64,000 nucleotides of DNA from Glycocaulis sp050485565 (GTDB lineage: Bacteria > Pseudomonadota > Alphaproteobacteria > Caulobacterales > Maricaulaceae). Position 1 is the stretch's first letter; each line of letters begins with the position of its first letter. The stretch lies in NCBI RefSeq assembly GCF_050485565.1, contig NZ_JBJHBQ010000008.1, positions 62,001 through 126,000 of the forward strand, read 5' to 3'. Below the pieces are notes generated by a model that saw nothing but the letters and a program-made list of their open reading frames with translations, was not told where the DNA came from and ran no database searches. A program made the translations under genes and the position numbers. Shown here in pieces: positions 1-8,970 of this stretch.

Positions 1-1185
1 GGGGGTGAGCAGCGCCATGTAGTCGCCGGACTTGGTGCGGGTTTCCTCATCCGCGCCCTTGTGTTCCAGATCGCCCTGCAGCGCGGTCCACAGCGTGAAG
101 GCGCGGCCTGCCTCGACGAACACTTTCTGGTCCATCAGCATGCGGCGCACATCGGGGTGGACGATGATCGGATCAGCGGGGCCATCAGGGTTTTTCGGCC
201 CCGTCAGCGAGCGGCCCTGAATGCGGTCTTTGGCAAAGGCCAGCGAGTACTGGTAGGCGGTTTCGGCGAGCGCGAGACCCTGCAGGCCGACGCCCAGGCG
301 CGCCTCGTTCATCATCACGAACATGATGCGCAGACCCTTATTCTCTTCGCCGACGAGCCAGCCTGTCGCGTCATCATAATTCATCACGCAGGTGGCGTTG
401 CCGTGAATGCCCATCTTCTCTTCCAGCCCGCCGCACTTGACCGTGTTGCGCTTGCCCGGGTTGCCGTTCTCGTCGGGGATGAATTTGGGCACCACGAAGA
501 GCGAGATGCCCTTCACGCCAGCGGGCGCGCCCTCAACGCGGGCGAGCACGAGGTGGATGATGTTCTTGCTCATCGGATGCTCACCGGCCGAGATCCAGAT
601 CTTCTGGCCCGTGATGCGATAGCTGCCATCGCCATTGGGAATGGCGCGGGTGCGCAGCATGCCAAGGTCGGTACCGCAATGCGGCTCGGTCAGGTTCATC
701 GTGCCTGACCATTCGCCGGAGATCATTTTCGGCAGGTAGAGCTGCTTCTGTTCATCCGAGCCGCCCACATAGAGCGCCTGCGCGGCACCGCCGGTCAGAC
801 CCGGATACATGCCGAACGCCATATTGGTGGCCGTCACCATCTCGTTGAAGGCCAGGTTCAGATAGTGCGGCAGGCCCTGCCCGCCATATTCGGGGTCGGC
901 TGACAGCGCCGTCCAGCCGCCCTCGGTCAGCTGGTCATAGGCTTCCTTGAAGCCTTTGGGGACCACCACCTCGCCATCGGGCTGAAGCTGACAGCCCTCA
1001 TGATCGCCCACCTTGTTGAGCGGGTAGAGCACGTTCTCGCAGAACTTGCCGCCTTCTTCGAGAATGGCATCGACAATATCGGCGCTGGCATCGGAAAAGC
1101 CCGCCAGATTGCCGTATTGCTGCACATTCAGCACATCGTTGAGGACGAAGCGCTGGTCACGGATAGGGGCGCGGTAGCTGGGCAT
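1..1185 (-). CDS. Acyl-CoA dehydrogenase (DmdC/FadE-like), 3' end outside window
   Basis: FAD-dependent alpha,beta-dehydrogenation of an acyl-CoA in fatty or branched-chain acyl catabolism. 395 codons are present; the family with this N-terminus (MPSYRAPIRDQRFVLND) is usually near 600 aa with an extra C-terminal domain, so about a third is missing off the left edge. The core acyl-CoA dehydrogenase signature GTMNLTEPHCGTDLG (about residues 159-173) and the following WISAGEH segment are readable. It lies 57 bp downstream of the MerR-type regulator on the same strand, so the two probably form one operon under the operator at 1744-1761. Substrate cannot be told from sequence; 3-methylmercaptopropionyl-CoA or medium-chain acyl-CoA are both possible for this clade. 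Confidence 0.9.
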   Translation of the reverse strand, partial: MPSYRAPIRDQRFVLNDVLNVQQYGNLAGFSDASADIVDAILEEGGKFCENVLYPLNKVGDHEGCQLQPDGEVVVPKGFKEAYDQLTEGGWTALSADPEYGGQGLPHYLNLAFNEMVTATNMAFGMYPGLTGGAAQALYVGGSDEQKQLYLPKMISGEWSGTMNLTEPHCGTDLGMLRTRAIPNGDGSYRITGQKIWISAGEHPMSKNIIHLVLARVEGAPAGVKGISLFVVPKFIPDENGNPGKRNTVKCGGLEEKMGIHGNATCVMNYDDATGWLVGEENKGLRIMFVMMNEARLGVGLQGLALAETAYQYSLAFAKDRIQGRSLTGPKNPDGPADPIIVHPDVRRMLMDQKVFVEAGRAFTLWTALQGDLEHKGADEETRTKSGDYMALLTP

Positions 1186-1242
1186 GAGGGGTGTCTCCGG
1201 GTCGTAAATTGAAAATCATTCAGTCAGCATGATGCAGGCGGG

Positions 1243-1725
1243 CTAGTCCGGCGGTCCCACCGACCACTGAACCAGGCGGGCGGCGGCCAGCGCCTCGAAG
1301 GCGCGCGCGCGGCGTTTGATGTCTTCGGGCGGCTCGCGGTCATTGAGGCGCTCTTCCATCCACACGCAGCCTGCTTCCAGCTCGCCTATCGCGTCATCTA
1401 TGTCGTCGCGCTGGCGTTTCAGGTCTTCGATACGCGCGCGGAAACGCTCAATGGAGTTTTCCAGATGACCGCGGCTGGCGTGCTCTGTCGCCTCAAGATC
1501 AAGCATTTCCTTGATCTCGGCCAGCGAAAACCCGACGCGCTTGCCGCGCAGGATGAGGATGAGGCGCGCCCGGTCCGCCGCCGTGTAGAGCCGGGTGGCC
1601 CCTTTGCGCTGCGGCGTGATGAGGCCCTGCTGCTCGTAAAACCGCAAGGCACGCGGCGTCACGCCGAACGAGGCGGCGAGATCACGTATCGAATAGAGTG
1701 TCTCGGACGGGGGTGTGGCCTTCAT
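1243..1725 (-). CDS. MerR-family regulator (LiuR-like)
   Basis: 160-aa one-component regulator. A MerR winged HTH occupies roughly residues 10-78 (TLYSIRDLAASFGVTPRALR, then RFYEQQGLI), followed by a dimerisation coiled coil (about 85-130). There is no cysteine-rich metal site, matching the LiuR type that controls branched-chain or fatty acyl-CoA catabolism rather than metal MerRs. The longer reading frame to 1845 is rejected because it would run through the palindromic operator at 1744-1761; ATG at 1725 starts just at the HTH domain. First gene of an operon with the acyl-CoA dehydrogenase, so probably autoregulated. Confidence 0.85.
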   Translation of the reverse strand: MKATPPSETLYSIRDLAASFGVTPRALRFYEQQGLITPQRKGATRLYTAADRARLILILRGKRVGFSLAEIKEMLDLEATEHASRGHLENSIERFRARIEDLKRQRDDIDDAIGELEAGCVWMEERLNDREPPEDIKRRARAFEALAAARLVQWSVGPPD

Positions 1726-1743
1726 GCGCGCACTTTCGATCAA

Positions 1744-1761
1744 GTTGACGTTCACGTCAAC
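1744..1761. promoter_or_regulatory. Palindromic MerR/LiuR-type operator
   Basis: Perfect inverted repeat GTTGACGT-tc-ACGTCAAC, 18 bp, ending 19 bp before the MerR start codon. The ACGT-centred halves resemble published LiuR-type operators (ACGT-N2-ACGT-like). It lies between the regulator operon and the divergent gene at 1863, so it could affect both; autoregulation is the simplest inference. Confidence 0.7.
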
Positions 1762-1862
1762 GTCAATTCGAGTTAACGCGCGACATCCTGCATGCCGCCT
1801 TGACCGCGCCCCAATGGCGCGCTTGGCTCTGGCTCGAGACTGCACCGAGGGAATGATACGCC

Positions 1863-3812
1863 ATGCCTGTCAGCACCATACTACTCGCCCTGTCACTGGC
1901 GGCAACGCCGCCTGCCGGGCCGTCGCGGCTTGATCCGACCGACATCGAGGCGCTGGAGGCCCTGCTGCGCGCGATGGATGCCGCCGAGGAGGAACAGGAG
2001 GCGGCCAGTGATCAGGACGCTGCCGATGAGGCTCTTCCTGTCAGTGATGAGCTCGATGACAGCGCCGCGCCCGCAGACGATATCGGGCAGGAAGACGCAG
2101 CCGGAGACGACGGGGCCATTGACGAAGAAGCCCGCGACGAAGACATCGCAGACGAGGAGGCCGCTGAAAGCCCGGAACTGCCGGATGCTCCCGATGCCGA
2201 TCTGGCTGATGAAGCAGGTGATGAAGCAGGCGAAAGCCCGGCCAGTGACGTGCCAGCGCCGGATGCTGAACTGGCAGCCGATGAGGGTGAGGCGGCGCAG
2301 CCCGCCTCACCCGAAGCCAGCGCCATGCCTGCGCTGCGCCGGATGACGCCCCATATCGGCATGGATCAGTATGAAGCGGTGCGCGGCGCGGCTCTGGGCG
2401 ATGGTGTCGCGCTAAGCTGGCGCATCAATGTCGGGCCGCTGGAAAGCTCCGGCGCGCCAGATGCCGACACGCCGCTGGCCAATGGCGCAGGGCTGCGATC
2501 GCGCACTTTCATCGCCGGAAACAGCGGGGCGGGGGAGCGCTCGGACAGCGGGACGTGGCTTTATGACTTCGAGGCCAACCGCATCCTGACGCTCAATGGC
2601 GCCGGCAGCAGCTATAGCAACACATCGATTTACGCCGCCGTCCGGCGCAATGTGGACATCTACGCCGCCCTGTCGCAAGGCGGGCAGGCCGAAGAGATCG
2701 CGTTCGGGCCGCAGACAAGCTTTCACCGGTTCTGGCTGGAGGCCGCCATGAGCGTGGCCGCTGCCCCGGCGGATCTCACGCAAACCACGCGGCCAGCCGA
2801 GGCGCATGATGGCGCACCCGCGGGCGGCACCGTCACCAGCTGGTACCGCGAAGAGGGCGGTTCGCCCGTGGCCAGCGCGTGGACCGGGTGCGAGGGCGTG
2901 GAGCTGAGCCCTGCCCGGCACCGCAATCTCATCACGGCCTTAGCCCACCGGGTGGCTGTTCATCCGGATATTCTGACGGCCTTGCGCGATGGCGGCGAGC
3001 CGTTGTGCGCGCTGTCCTTTGCCGTCATCAGCCCCGAAACCCCGCAAGGCCGGGTCGAGCACTGGCGGCTGGACGCGGCCGAGCCGGTGGCGTTTGCCGA
3101 GCTCGGCTTTGAAGATGCCAGCCTCGGTTTTGGCAATCAGGAACTGATAGATGCAGAGCTGCGCGATGCCATTGCCTCGGCGCTGAGCGGTGAGCTCGGC
3201 AACCCGCCCTCCCCGCCTGATTTCATGGTGGAGATTCAGGGCCTGCAGCGCGAAGACGATTTTGCCGGTGCCTTGCTGACACTCATGCAGGAAACCACCC
3301 ATTTTGATCTGTGCCCGGCCGAGACAATCGGTTCAGAGCGCCTCGCGTGCGCCGGTGCCGAGAGGCTGGCCACGGCAGGCGTGGGCAATGCCGGGTTCGA
3401 GGCCATATCCGAAGCCACGCAGGCCGCCGGCGAAGGCGCGCACCGTCTCGCGGTGGAGCGCGTGCGGCCCTATCTGGACCGTGATGGTCACGCAGGCTCG
3501 GCTGCCCGCGCCATGGTGGCCCGCCAGCTGATCGAATGGGGCGAGGAAGGGCTGACCGAACACCCCGATCTCGATCCGGCCGGGCTGCTCACCGAGGCGC
3601 TGGCGATGGATCCGTTTGCCGCAAACCTCTACTGGCATCTGGCCACGCGCTATATGGCCGCCGGCGCGCCCGATGAAGCGTGGTTCTTGCTGGATGCAGG
3701 ACGCGCCCTGCCCGGACGTGCGTCCACACCCACGCTCGACCAGGCAGACAGCCTGGAACGGCGGCTGCGATTGCTCGCTCCAGCCCTGTTCCCCGGCCAT
3801 GCAGAACAGTGA
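1863..3812 (+). CDS. Acidic secreted protein with low-complexity N-terminus and TPR-like C-terminus
   Basis: 649 aa, no recognised family. A short hydrophobic start (MPVSTILLALSLAA) looks like a weak signal peptide. Residues about 30-160 are an Asp/Glu/Ala-rich disordered tract. A folded middle part follows (about 165-460), then helical segments with TPR-like character to the C-terminus (about residues 480-640, for example a segment running AAGAPDEAWFLLDAGRALPG). It is divergent from the MerR operon and 190 bp upstream of the podJ-like gene. Likely periplasmic or membrane-associated scaffold; function not inferable. Confidence 0.7.
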   Translation: MPVSTILLALSLAATPPAGPSRLDPTDIEALEALLRAMDAAEEEQEAASDQDAADEALPVSDELDDSAAPADDIGQEDAAGDDGAIDEEARDEDIADEEAAESPELPDAPDADLADEAGDEAGESPASDVPAPDAELAADEGEAAQPASPEASAMPALRRMTPHIGMDQYEAVRGAALGDGVALSWRINVGPLESSGAPDADTPLANGAGLRSRTFIAGNSGAGERSDSGTWLYDFEANRILTLNGAGSSYSNTSIYAAVRRNVDIYAALSQGGQAEEIAFGPQTSFHRFWLEAAMSVAAAPADLTQTTRPAEAHDGAPAGGTVTSWYREEGGSPVASAWTGCEGVELSPARHRNLITALAHRVAVHPDILTALRDGGEPLCALSFAVISPETPQGRVEHWRLDAAEPVAFAELGFEDASLGFGNQELIDAELRDAIASALSGELGNPPSPPDFMVEIQGLQREDDFAGALLTLMQETTHFDLCPAETIGSERLACAGAERLATAGVGNAGFEAISEATQAAGEGAHRLAVERVRPYLDRDGHAGSAARAMVARQLIEWGEEGLTEHPDLDPAGLLTEALAMDPFAANLYWHLATRYMAAGAPDEAWFLLDAGRALPGRASTPTLDQADSLERRLRLLAPALFPGHAEQ

Positions 3813-3819
3813 TCGCAAT

Positions 3820-4002
3820 TTAAGGAAACTTTACGCGCCGTTAACCGCATCGCGGGCTCTTGTTAACTGTTAAGGACGGGGGTGGAACGCCCGTGTGCAA
3901 CGGATAGCTGTGGAAACACCACATATTGCGGTCAGCGATCCGGTTTACACAATATTAACCGTTCCGCTACCTTCGCCCTATCGGGTCGGGAGCGCGTGAG
4001 TC
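3820..4002 (+). promoter_or_regulatory. Cell-cycle type control region upstream of podJ-like gene
   Basis: The 190-bp gap holds a near-consensus CtrA site TTAA-GGAAACT-TTAC (3820-3834), further TTAA half-sites at 3841, 3863 and 3870, a DnaA-box-like TGTGGAAAC (3909-3917, 7 of 9 to TTATCCACA on the other strand) and a GANTC (GAGTC) at 3998-4002 just before the start codon. In Caulobacter podJ is under DnaA/GcrA/CcrM-type cell-cycle control, so the set is suggestive; individual sites are weak. Confidence 0.5.
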
Positions 4003-4004
4003 GG

Positions 4005-7000
4005 ATGACATCCGGGACACCATGGAGCGTTAAAGGCATCGACCCGCGTGCGCGGGCGATGGCCAAGACAGCTGCGCGCCGCGAGGGCATGACGCTCGGT
4101 GAGTGGCTGAACCGCGTCATCCTCGAAGACGGCCCCCTGTCCAGCGACTGGTCCGACCGGCTGAGCGCCTTTCCCGGCTTTACCGCATCGCCCGATGGTG
4201 ATGGCGGCGGTGGCGGCGATGATCTCCATGAAATGATCGCGCGCCTGGGTGCCCGCATCGAGGCAGCAGAGTCGCGCGCGCAACTGGCCATTTCTGGCGT
4301 CGACCAGTCGGTGAACGGGCTGGCCCGGCGTCTGGAGCGCATCGAGGACGGGCTGGAGGACGAGGAAGAATCCACCCAGGCGGCCCTCACCCGCATGCGC
4401 GCCAGCCAGGACGAGCTGATGGACCGGCTGCGCAAGCTGGAGCGTAATGGCGGCAGCGGCGACACCGCGCCGGTGCGCGCGGTCGAGACGGCGCTGGGCA
4501 AGGTGGCCGCACGCCTTTACGAGACCGAGCGCGATTTCCGCGCCGAGATTGACGGTCTGCTGGACCGTGAGGACCGCCGCAAGGACGGTGCGGAAAAATC
4601 GATCCGCACGCTGGCCGAACGCATCGAGGAGGCCGAGCGGCGCACGCGCGCCGAAGAGCAGTCGCTGCGCGATCTGGTGGAGCAGCGCCACCGCGACATG
4701 ACAAGCGCGCTTGAAGGCATGCATGACAGCTCGCGGACCATGCAGCGCCGCCTCGTCGCCGCCGAAAGCGCCACGCATCAGGCAGCTGATGCGCTGGCCA
4801 AATCCCATGAGCGTCTGGAAGCGCGCCTTGCCCAGCTGGAGCAGGGCAGCAGCTCTGCCATGACGCAGGAACAGTTCCAGCAGCGCTTTGACCGGCTGGC
4901 GACCGAGCTGGCCGAAGTGATCCGCGATACCCGCCGGGAGTTTGCCGGACAGCTTGATGCGCTGTCGCGCTCTGGCGGGCAGGGCGGACGGTTCGAGCAG
5001 GCCCTGCAGGCCACTGAAGCGCGCCTGTCGGCGGCTGAAACGCGTCAGGCTGATACGCTGGCGCGCATCAGCCAGGAAGTTTCCCGCCTCGCCCGCGCCA
5101 TCGACCGGCGCTTCACCGACAATGAAAGCCGGATGGAAGCGCGTCTGCGCGAGGATGAGCAGCGCCGCCACCAGCTGCGCAATCAGGCCGATATCGAAGC
5201 GCGCCTTGACGATGTGCGCCGGGAAAGCAGTCATGCTGTCCGGCAGATCGGCGAACAGGTGGCAAAGCTTGGCGAAACGCTGGCCGAGCGCGTCAGCAAT
5301 GCCGAGGAACGCTCTGCCAAGGCACTGGAGGCCGCTGGCGAACGCATGGCCCGCGTGGTGGAAACACTCGATGCCAATGGACGCGCACGTCCCGAGGACG
5401 ATGTGCTTCAGGAGCGCATTGCCGCCTCGGAAGAACGTACCGCCCAGCGCATCGCCGAGGCGATGGAAGGCGTGCACGCCCGCCTCGACGCCGCGCGCAG
5501 CGAGACCGCCGACACGCTCTCGCCCGTTCAGCGCGCCATGACGGCGCTTGCCGAGCGGCTGGAAGCCATTGAGCAGAATGCGCTGCACGAACCGCCCCGG
5601 CGCAAAATGCCCGCCGCCGCGTTCGAAAAGCGCGCTGAAACAGCCAGTGAACCGGCGCCAGAGGCCGACAGCTTTGCCAGCCCGCTGCAACCGCCGCCCG
5701 GCCAGCGGGACGCGGCCCTGCAGGGCGAGTTCGCGATTAGTGGCGCGGACAGCTTTGTCGTTGCGGTGGAAGACCCGCTCACCAGCACGCAGCGCCAGGA
5801 TTTCGACGAGCCGGCAGATAGCGGCGCGGATGACGATGTCTGGCAGGAAGCGCCGCAGCCCGCGCCGATGCCGGAACCCTCCCGGCGCACGCGCGTCTCG
5901 CAAGTGCTGGGCGCTACGGCGGACGCCGAATTCCTCTCGGCTGCGCGGCGCAAGGTCCGCATGGGCGGTTCTGATCCGGCACGCTTTGACTATGCTGCCG
6001 CTCAGGCTCCCAAGGCTGAAGGGTCACGCAGCCGCTGGCTGCTGGCGGGGGTGAGCCTTCTGGGCTTCCTCGCACTGGGCGCGGCGGCTGCCTTCGTGCT
6101 GACCGATGGCTTTAATCGCGGCACGCAGACGGCTCAGAGCGACATTTCTCCTGAAGCGCTGTCCAGCCTGTTTGCCGATGTGCGCACCGAACCGACCGCT
6201 CAGGCCGAACCGGCTCCGGCTGAACCTGCCAGCGCAGACGAGAGTGCATCCGCCAGCAGCGATGAGGCTGCGACCGCAGACGCGCTAGATACGCCAGTTG
6301 AAGTGAGCGCGGCTCCGGCGCGACCCGTTCAGACCCCCGCCCCTTCCACGCAGCAGGCAGAAGCTCCGGCAACGGCCCAGCCTGCCGCCAACACGCTTCC
6401 CGACACCCCGGTGACACTGGAGGCCGCCGCGACCGCTGGCGATCCGGTGGCACGCTACCAGCTGGCTCTCCAGCGGTTTGAGGCAGGTGATACGCAAGGC
6501 GGCGTCACCCTGATACGCCGGGCCGCCGAACAGGGTGTGCCAGATGCCCAGTTCCGCTATGGCCGCATGCTGGAGCGTGGTGAGGGCGTGACGGCCGACC
6601 CTGAATCTGCCCGCCAGTGGATCGTGCGCGCAGCCGAGAACGGCCATCTGCGCGCCATGTACGAGGCTGGCGTGGCGTATGTGAACCTCTCCCCCACACC
6701 GGCCAACCAGCAGGCTGCCGCGCGCTGGTTTGAGCAGGCCGCCCTGCACGGCATGGGCGACAGCCAGTTCAATCTCGGCCTGCTGTTTGAAGAGGGCTTT
6801 GGCGTGCCGCAAAGCGCCGCTGATGCCTATGCCTGGTTCCTGATTGCCGCAGCGGGCGGAGACAGCGCCGCCTCCGAGCGCGCCGCGGGTCTGCGCCGGG
6901 AACTGTCAGCCGAGGAGCGTGCTGCTGCAGAGGATGCCGCGCGCAATTTCGCGCCGCGCACGCTGGACCCTCAGGCGCAGGGACGCTACCCCGCACAAGC

Positions 7001-7208
7001 CTGGGAACAGGGTACCAGCCCGCGGCTGATTGCACGGGCGCAGGAATTACTGCTTGCGATGGGTTATGATACCGGTCCGGCTGACGGGGCCTATGGCCCG
7101 CGAACCCGAGAGGCAGTGGTGGCATACCAACGCGCACAAGGACTGGAAGCGAGCGGAGCGATCGATACCGCTCTGGTCTCCCGGCTCGAGCGCGGCCCGT
7201 CCCGGTAG
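4005..7208 (+). CDS. podJ: PodJ-like polar organelle development protein
   Basis: 1067-aa single-pass inner-membrane polar organiser. N-terminal signature WSVKGIDPRARAMAK then GMTLGEWLNRVI (residues about 7-42) is typical of PodJ and relatives. Residues about 75-560 are long coiled coil rich in Glu/Arg/Ala. A transmembrane segment lies at about 677-699 (WLLAGVSLLGFLALGAA). The periplasmic part has a Pro/Ala/Glu linker, Sel1/TPR repeats (about 804-966) and a C-terminal peptidoglycan-binding domain (about 1006-1062, AMGYDTGPADGAYGPRTREA). This order matches Caulobacter PodJ. ATG at 4005 is chosen because it precedes the conserved N-terminus; an in-frame GTG lies 9 nt upstream. A TauE/SafE gene follows 9 bp after the stop. 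Confidence 0.82.
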   Translation: MTSGTPWSVKGIDPRARAMAKTAARREGMTLGEWLNRVILEDGPLSSDWSDRLSAFPGFTASPDGDGGGGGDDLHEMIARLGARIEAAESRAQLAISGVDQSVNGLARRLERIEDGLEDEEESTQAALTRMRASQDELMDRLRKLERNGGSGDTAPVRAVETALGKVAARLYETERDFRAEIDGLLDREDRRKDGAEKSIRTLAERIEEAERRTRAEEQSLRDLVEQRHRDMTSALEGMHDSSRTMQRRLVAAESATHQAADALAKSHERLEARLAQLEQGSSSAMTQEQFQQRFDRLATELAEVIRDTRREFAGQLDALSRSGGQGGRFEQALQATEARLSAAETRQADTLARISQEVSRLARAIDRRFTDNESRMEARLREDEQRRHQLRNQADIEARLDDVRRESSHAVRQIGEQVAKLGETLAERVSNAEERSAKALEAAGERMARVVETLDANGRARPEDDVLQERIAASEERTAQRIAEAMEGVHARLDAARSETADTLSPVQRAMTALAERLEAIEQNALHEPPRRKMPAAAFEKRAETASEPAPEADSFASPLQPPPGQRDAALQGEFAISGADSFVVAVEDPLTSTQRQDFDEPADSGADDDVWQEAPQPAPMPEPSRRTRVSQVLGATADAEFLSAARRKVRMGGSDPARFDYAAAQAPKAEGSRSRWLLAGVSLLGFLALGAAAAFVLTDGFNRGTQTAQSDISPEALSSLFADVRTEPTAQAEPAPAEPASADESASASSDEAATADALDTPVEVSAAPARPVQTPAPSTQQAEAPATAQPAANTLPDTPVTLEAAATAGDPVARYQLALQRFEAGDTQGGVTLIRRAAEQGVPDAQFRYGRMLERGEGVTADPESARQWIVRAAENGHLRAMYEAGVAYVNLSPTPANQQAAARWFEQAALHGMGDSQFNLGLLFEEGFGVPQSAADAYAWFLIAAAGGDSAASERAAGLRRELSAEERAAAEDAARNFAPRTLDPQAQGRYPAQAWEQGTSPRLIARAQELLLAMGYDTGPADGAYGPRTREAVVAYQRAQGLEASGAIDTALVSRLERGPSR

Positions 7209-7217
7209 GGCGGAGCG

Positions 7218-8159
7218 ATGGACATCTACCTTCCCATCGCGGAAGTCTCGGTAAATATCTTTCTGATACTCGGCCTTGGCCTGGCGGTCGGCTTCCTGTC
7301 GGGCATGTTCGGAGTTGGCGGCGGCTTCCTGATGACGCCGATCCTGATCTTTATCGGCATTCCGCCTCCGGTCGCGGTGGCAACCCAGACCAACCAGATC
7401 GTCGCCTCGTCCGCCTCCGGTGCCCTTGCCCATTTCCGGCGCAAGAGCCTTGATCTGAAGATGGGCCTTTACCTGCTTGCCGGTGGCATTGCGGGGTCGA
7501 TCGGCGGGGTGCAGCTATTCTCCTTCCTGCAGGCTACCGGCCAGATCAATCTGGTGATCTCGCTGTGTTATGTGGGCTTTCTGGGCATTATTGGCGCGCT
7601 GATGCTGGTGGAGAGCGCGGGCGCACTGTGGCGGCGCTACCGGCAGGGCAAGGCGGGCATCACGCCTCGGCCAAGGCGGCGCAGGCGCGGGCTGATCGAT
7701 GCTTTGCCCTTCAAGGTCCGCTTTCCCGTCTCCGGCCTTTATATCAGCCTGATCCCGGTCATCGGCATTGGCGCGCTGGTGGGCCTGCTGGCAGCCCTGA
7801 TGGGCGTTGGGGGCGGCTTCGTCATGGTGCCGGCCATGATCTACATCCTTCGCATGCCGACATCGGTCGTGATCGGCACCTCCCTATTCCAGATCCTGTT
7901 CGTTACCGCGCTGACCACCTTCCTGCAGGCGGCGCAGAACCAGACGGTCGATCTGGTGCTGGCGGCCCTGCTTATCATTGGCGGGGTTATCGGCGCACAG
8001 TTCGGTGCGCGCGCCGGCCAGCGCATCCGGGCCGAGGAGCTGCGCGCGGCGCTGGCCCTGATGGTGCTGGCGGTCTGCCTCAAACTCGCCTTCGATCTGG
8101 TCTCTGATCCCGCTGACATGTTCGAGCTGATGGAGACCGCTGGAAGGAGCGCACCATGA
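7218..8159 (+). CDS. TauE/SafE-family sulfite exporter-like permease
   Basis: 313-aa polytopic membrane protein. Two glycine-rich signature repeats are seen: GLAVGFLSGMFGVGGGFLM near residue 18 and LVGLLAALMGVGGGFVMVP near residue 195, typical of the duplicated TauE/SafE (DUF81) fold. About eight hydrophobic segments. Predicted to move a small anion such as sulfite or a sulfonate outward or inward; substrate unproven. Starts 9 bp after podJ and its stop overlaps the start of the next gene by 4 nt (ATGA), so it is co-translated with the TIGR02186 gene, a partnership common in alphaproteobacteria. Confidence 0.88.
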   Translation: MDIYLPIAEVSVNIFLILGLGLAVGFLSGMFGVGGGFLMTPILIFIGIPPPVAVATQTNQIVASSASGALAHFRRKSLDLKMGLYLLAGGIAGSIGGVQLFSFLQATGQINLVISLCYVGFLGIIGALMLVESAGALWRRYRQGKAGITPRPRRRRRGLIDALPFKVRFPVSGLYISLIPVIGIGALVGLLAALMGVGGGFVMVPAMIYILRMPTSVVIGTSLFQILFVTALTTFLQAAQNQTVDLVLAALLIIGGVIGAQFGARAGQRIRAEELRAALALMVLAVCLKLAFDLVSDPADMFELMETAGRSAP

Positions 8160-8959
8160 TCCGCGCCCTGCTGGCCCTGCTGGTGTTTTCCGGAGCGGCA
8201 CACGCCGCGCCCGAAGACGAAATCCAGCCTGTCGGCATTGTCGCCGCCCTGACGCAGGAAGTGGTGGAGATACGCTCCAACTTCACCGGCGCGGATTTTC
8301 TGGTCTATGGCGCGGTGACGGGTCTGGCCGAGGGCGACGATATCGTCGTCGTCGTGCGCGGGCCGCAGGAGGATTTGCGCGTGATGCGCAAGATCCGCAC
8401 GCTGGGCATCTGGATCAACCGCGCGCCGATCGCGTTTGAAGACATCTATGGCTATTACGCGGTCGCCTCCACACGGTCTTTAAGCCAGTTTGCCACCTTC
8501 TCCTCACTGCGCCGCGAAGGCATCGGCATGGAGCATCTGCGCCTGTCAGCGCCTGCCCATGTGCGCGAGGAGACCCGCTTTGGCGTGGGCGGCGTGGTCG
8601 TTACCGAGCTGGGCGCGGAGATTGTCGATTACCGCCGGGCCATCGTGCGCAACCGCGCGCGCGAAGGCCTGTATGTGGAATCGCCCGGCGGGGTGGAAAT
8701 ACTCGATGGCGGGCTGTTCCGGGCTGGCGTGCGCCTGCCGCCTGTCACGCCGGTGGGCGAGTACGCGCTCGACATCTATCTGTTCCGCGACGGCGTACCC
8801 ATCGCCAGCCGCCGCACCAGCCTGCAGGTGCGCAAGGCGGGGTTTGAGCAGGCCATTTATGATTTTGCGCATCAGCACGCGCCGCTCTATGGCATGATTG
8901 CCGTCATCATCGCGCTCATCGCAGGATGGAGCGCGGCTGAAGTTTTCCGCCGCAGATAG
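8156..8959 (+). CDS. TIGR02186-family membrane-anchored protein
   Basis: 267 aa. Signal peptide (residues 1-17, LLALLVFSGAAHA), a beta-rich extracytoplasmic domain, and a C-terminal transmembrane helix at about 243-262 (LYGMIAVIIALIAGWSAAEV). Matches the TIGR02186 family found in alphaproteobacteria next to TauE/SafE permeases, suggesting an accessory role in the same export process. Overlaps the permease by 4 nt; the DUF3429 gene begins 11 bp downstream. No enzymatic motif is visible. Confidence 0.82.
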   Translation: MIRALLALLVFSGAAHAAPEDEIQPVGIVAALTQEVVEIRSNFTGADFLVYGAVTGLAEGDDIVVVVRGPQEDLRVMRKIRTLGIWINRAPIAFEDIYGYYAVASTRSLSQFATFSSLRREGIGMEHLRLSAPAHVREETRFGVGGVVVTELGAEIVDYRRAIVRNRAREGLYVESPGGVEILDGGLFRAGVRLPPVTPVGEYALDIYLFRDGVPIASRRTSLQVRKAGFEQAIYDFAHQHAPLYGMIAVIIALIAGWSAAEVFRRR

Positions 8960-8970
8960 GAATACCGACC

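Noticed and set aside
3978..5903. Long antisense ORF (641 aa) across the podJ-like gene
   Set aside because: High-GC shadow of the coiled-coil coding strand; no domain, no ribosome-binding site, no synteny argument.
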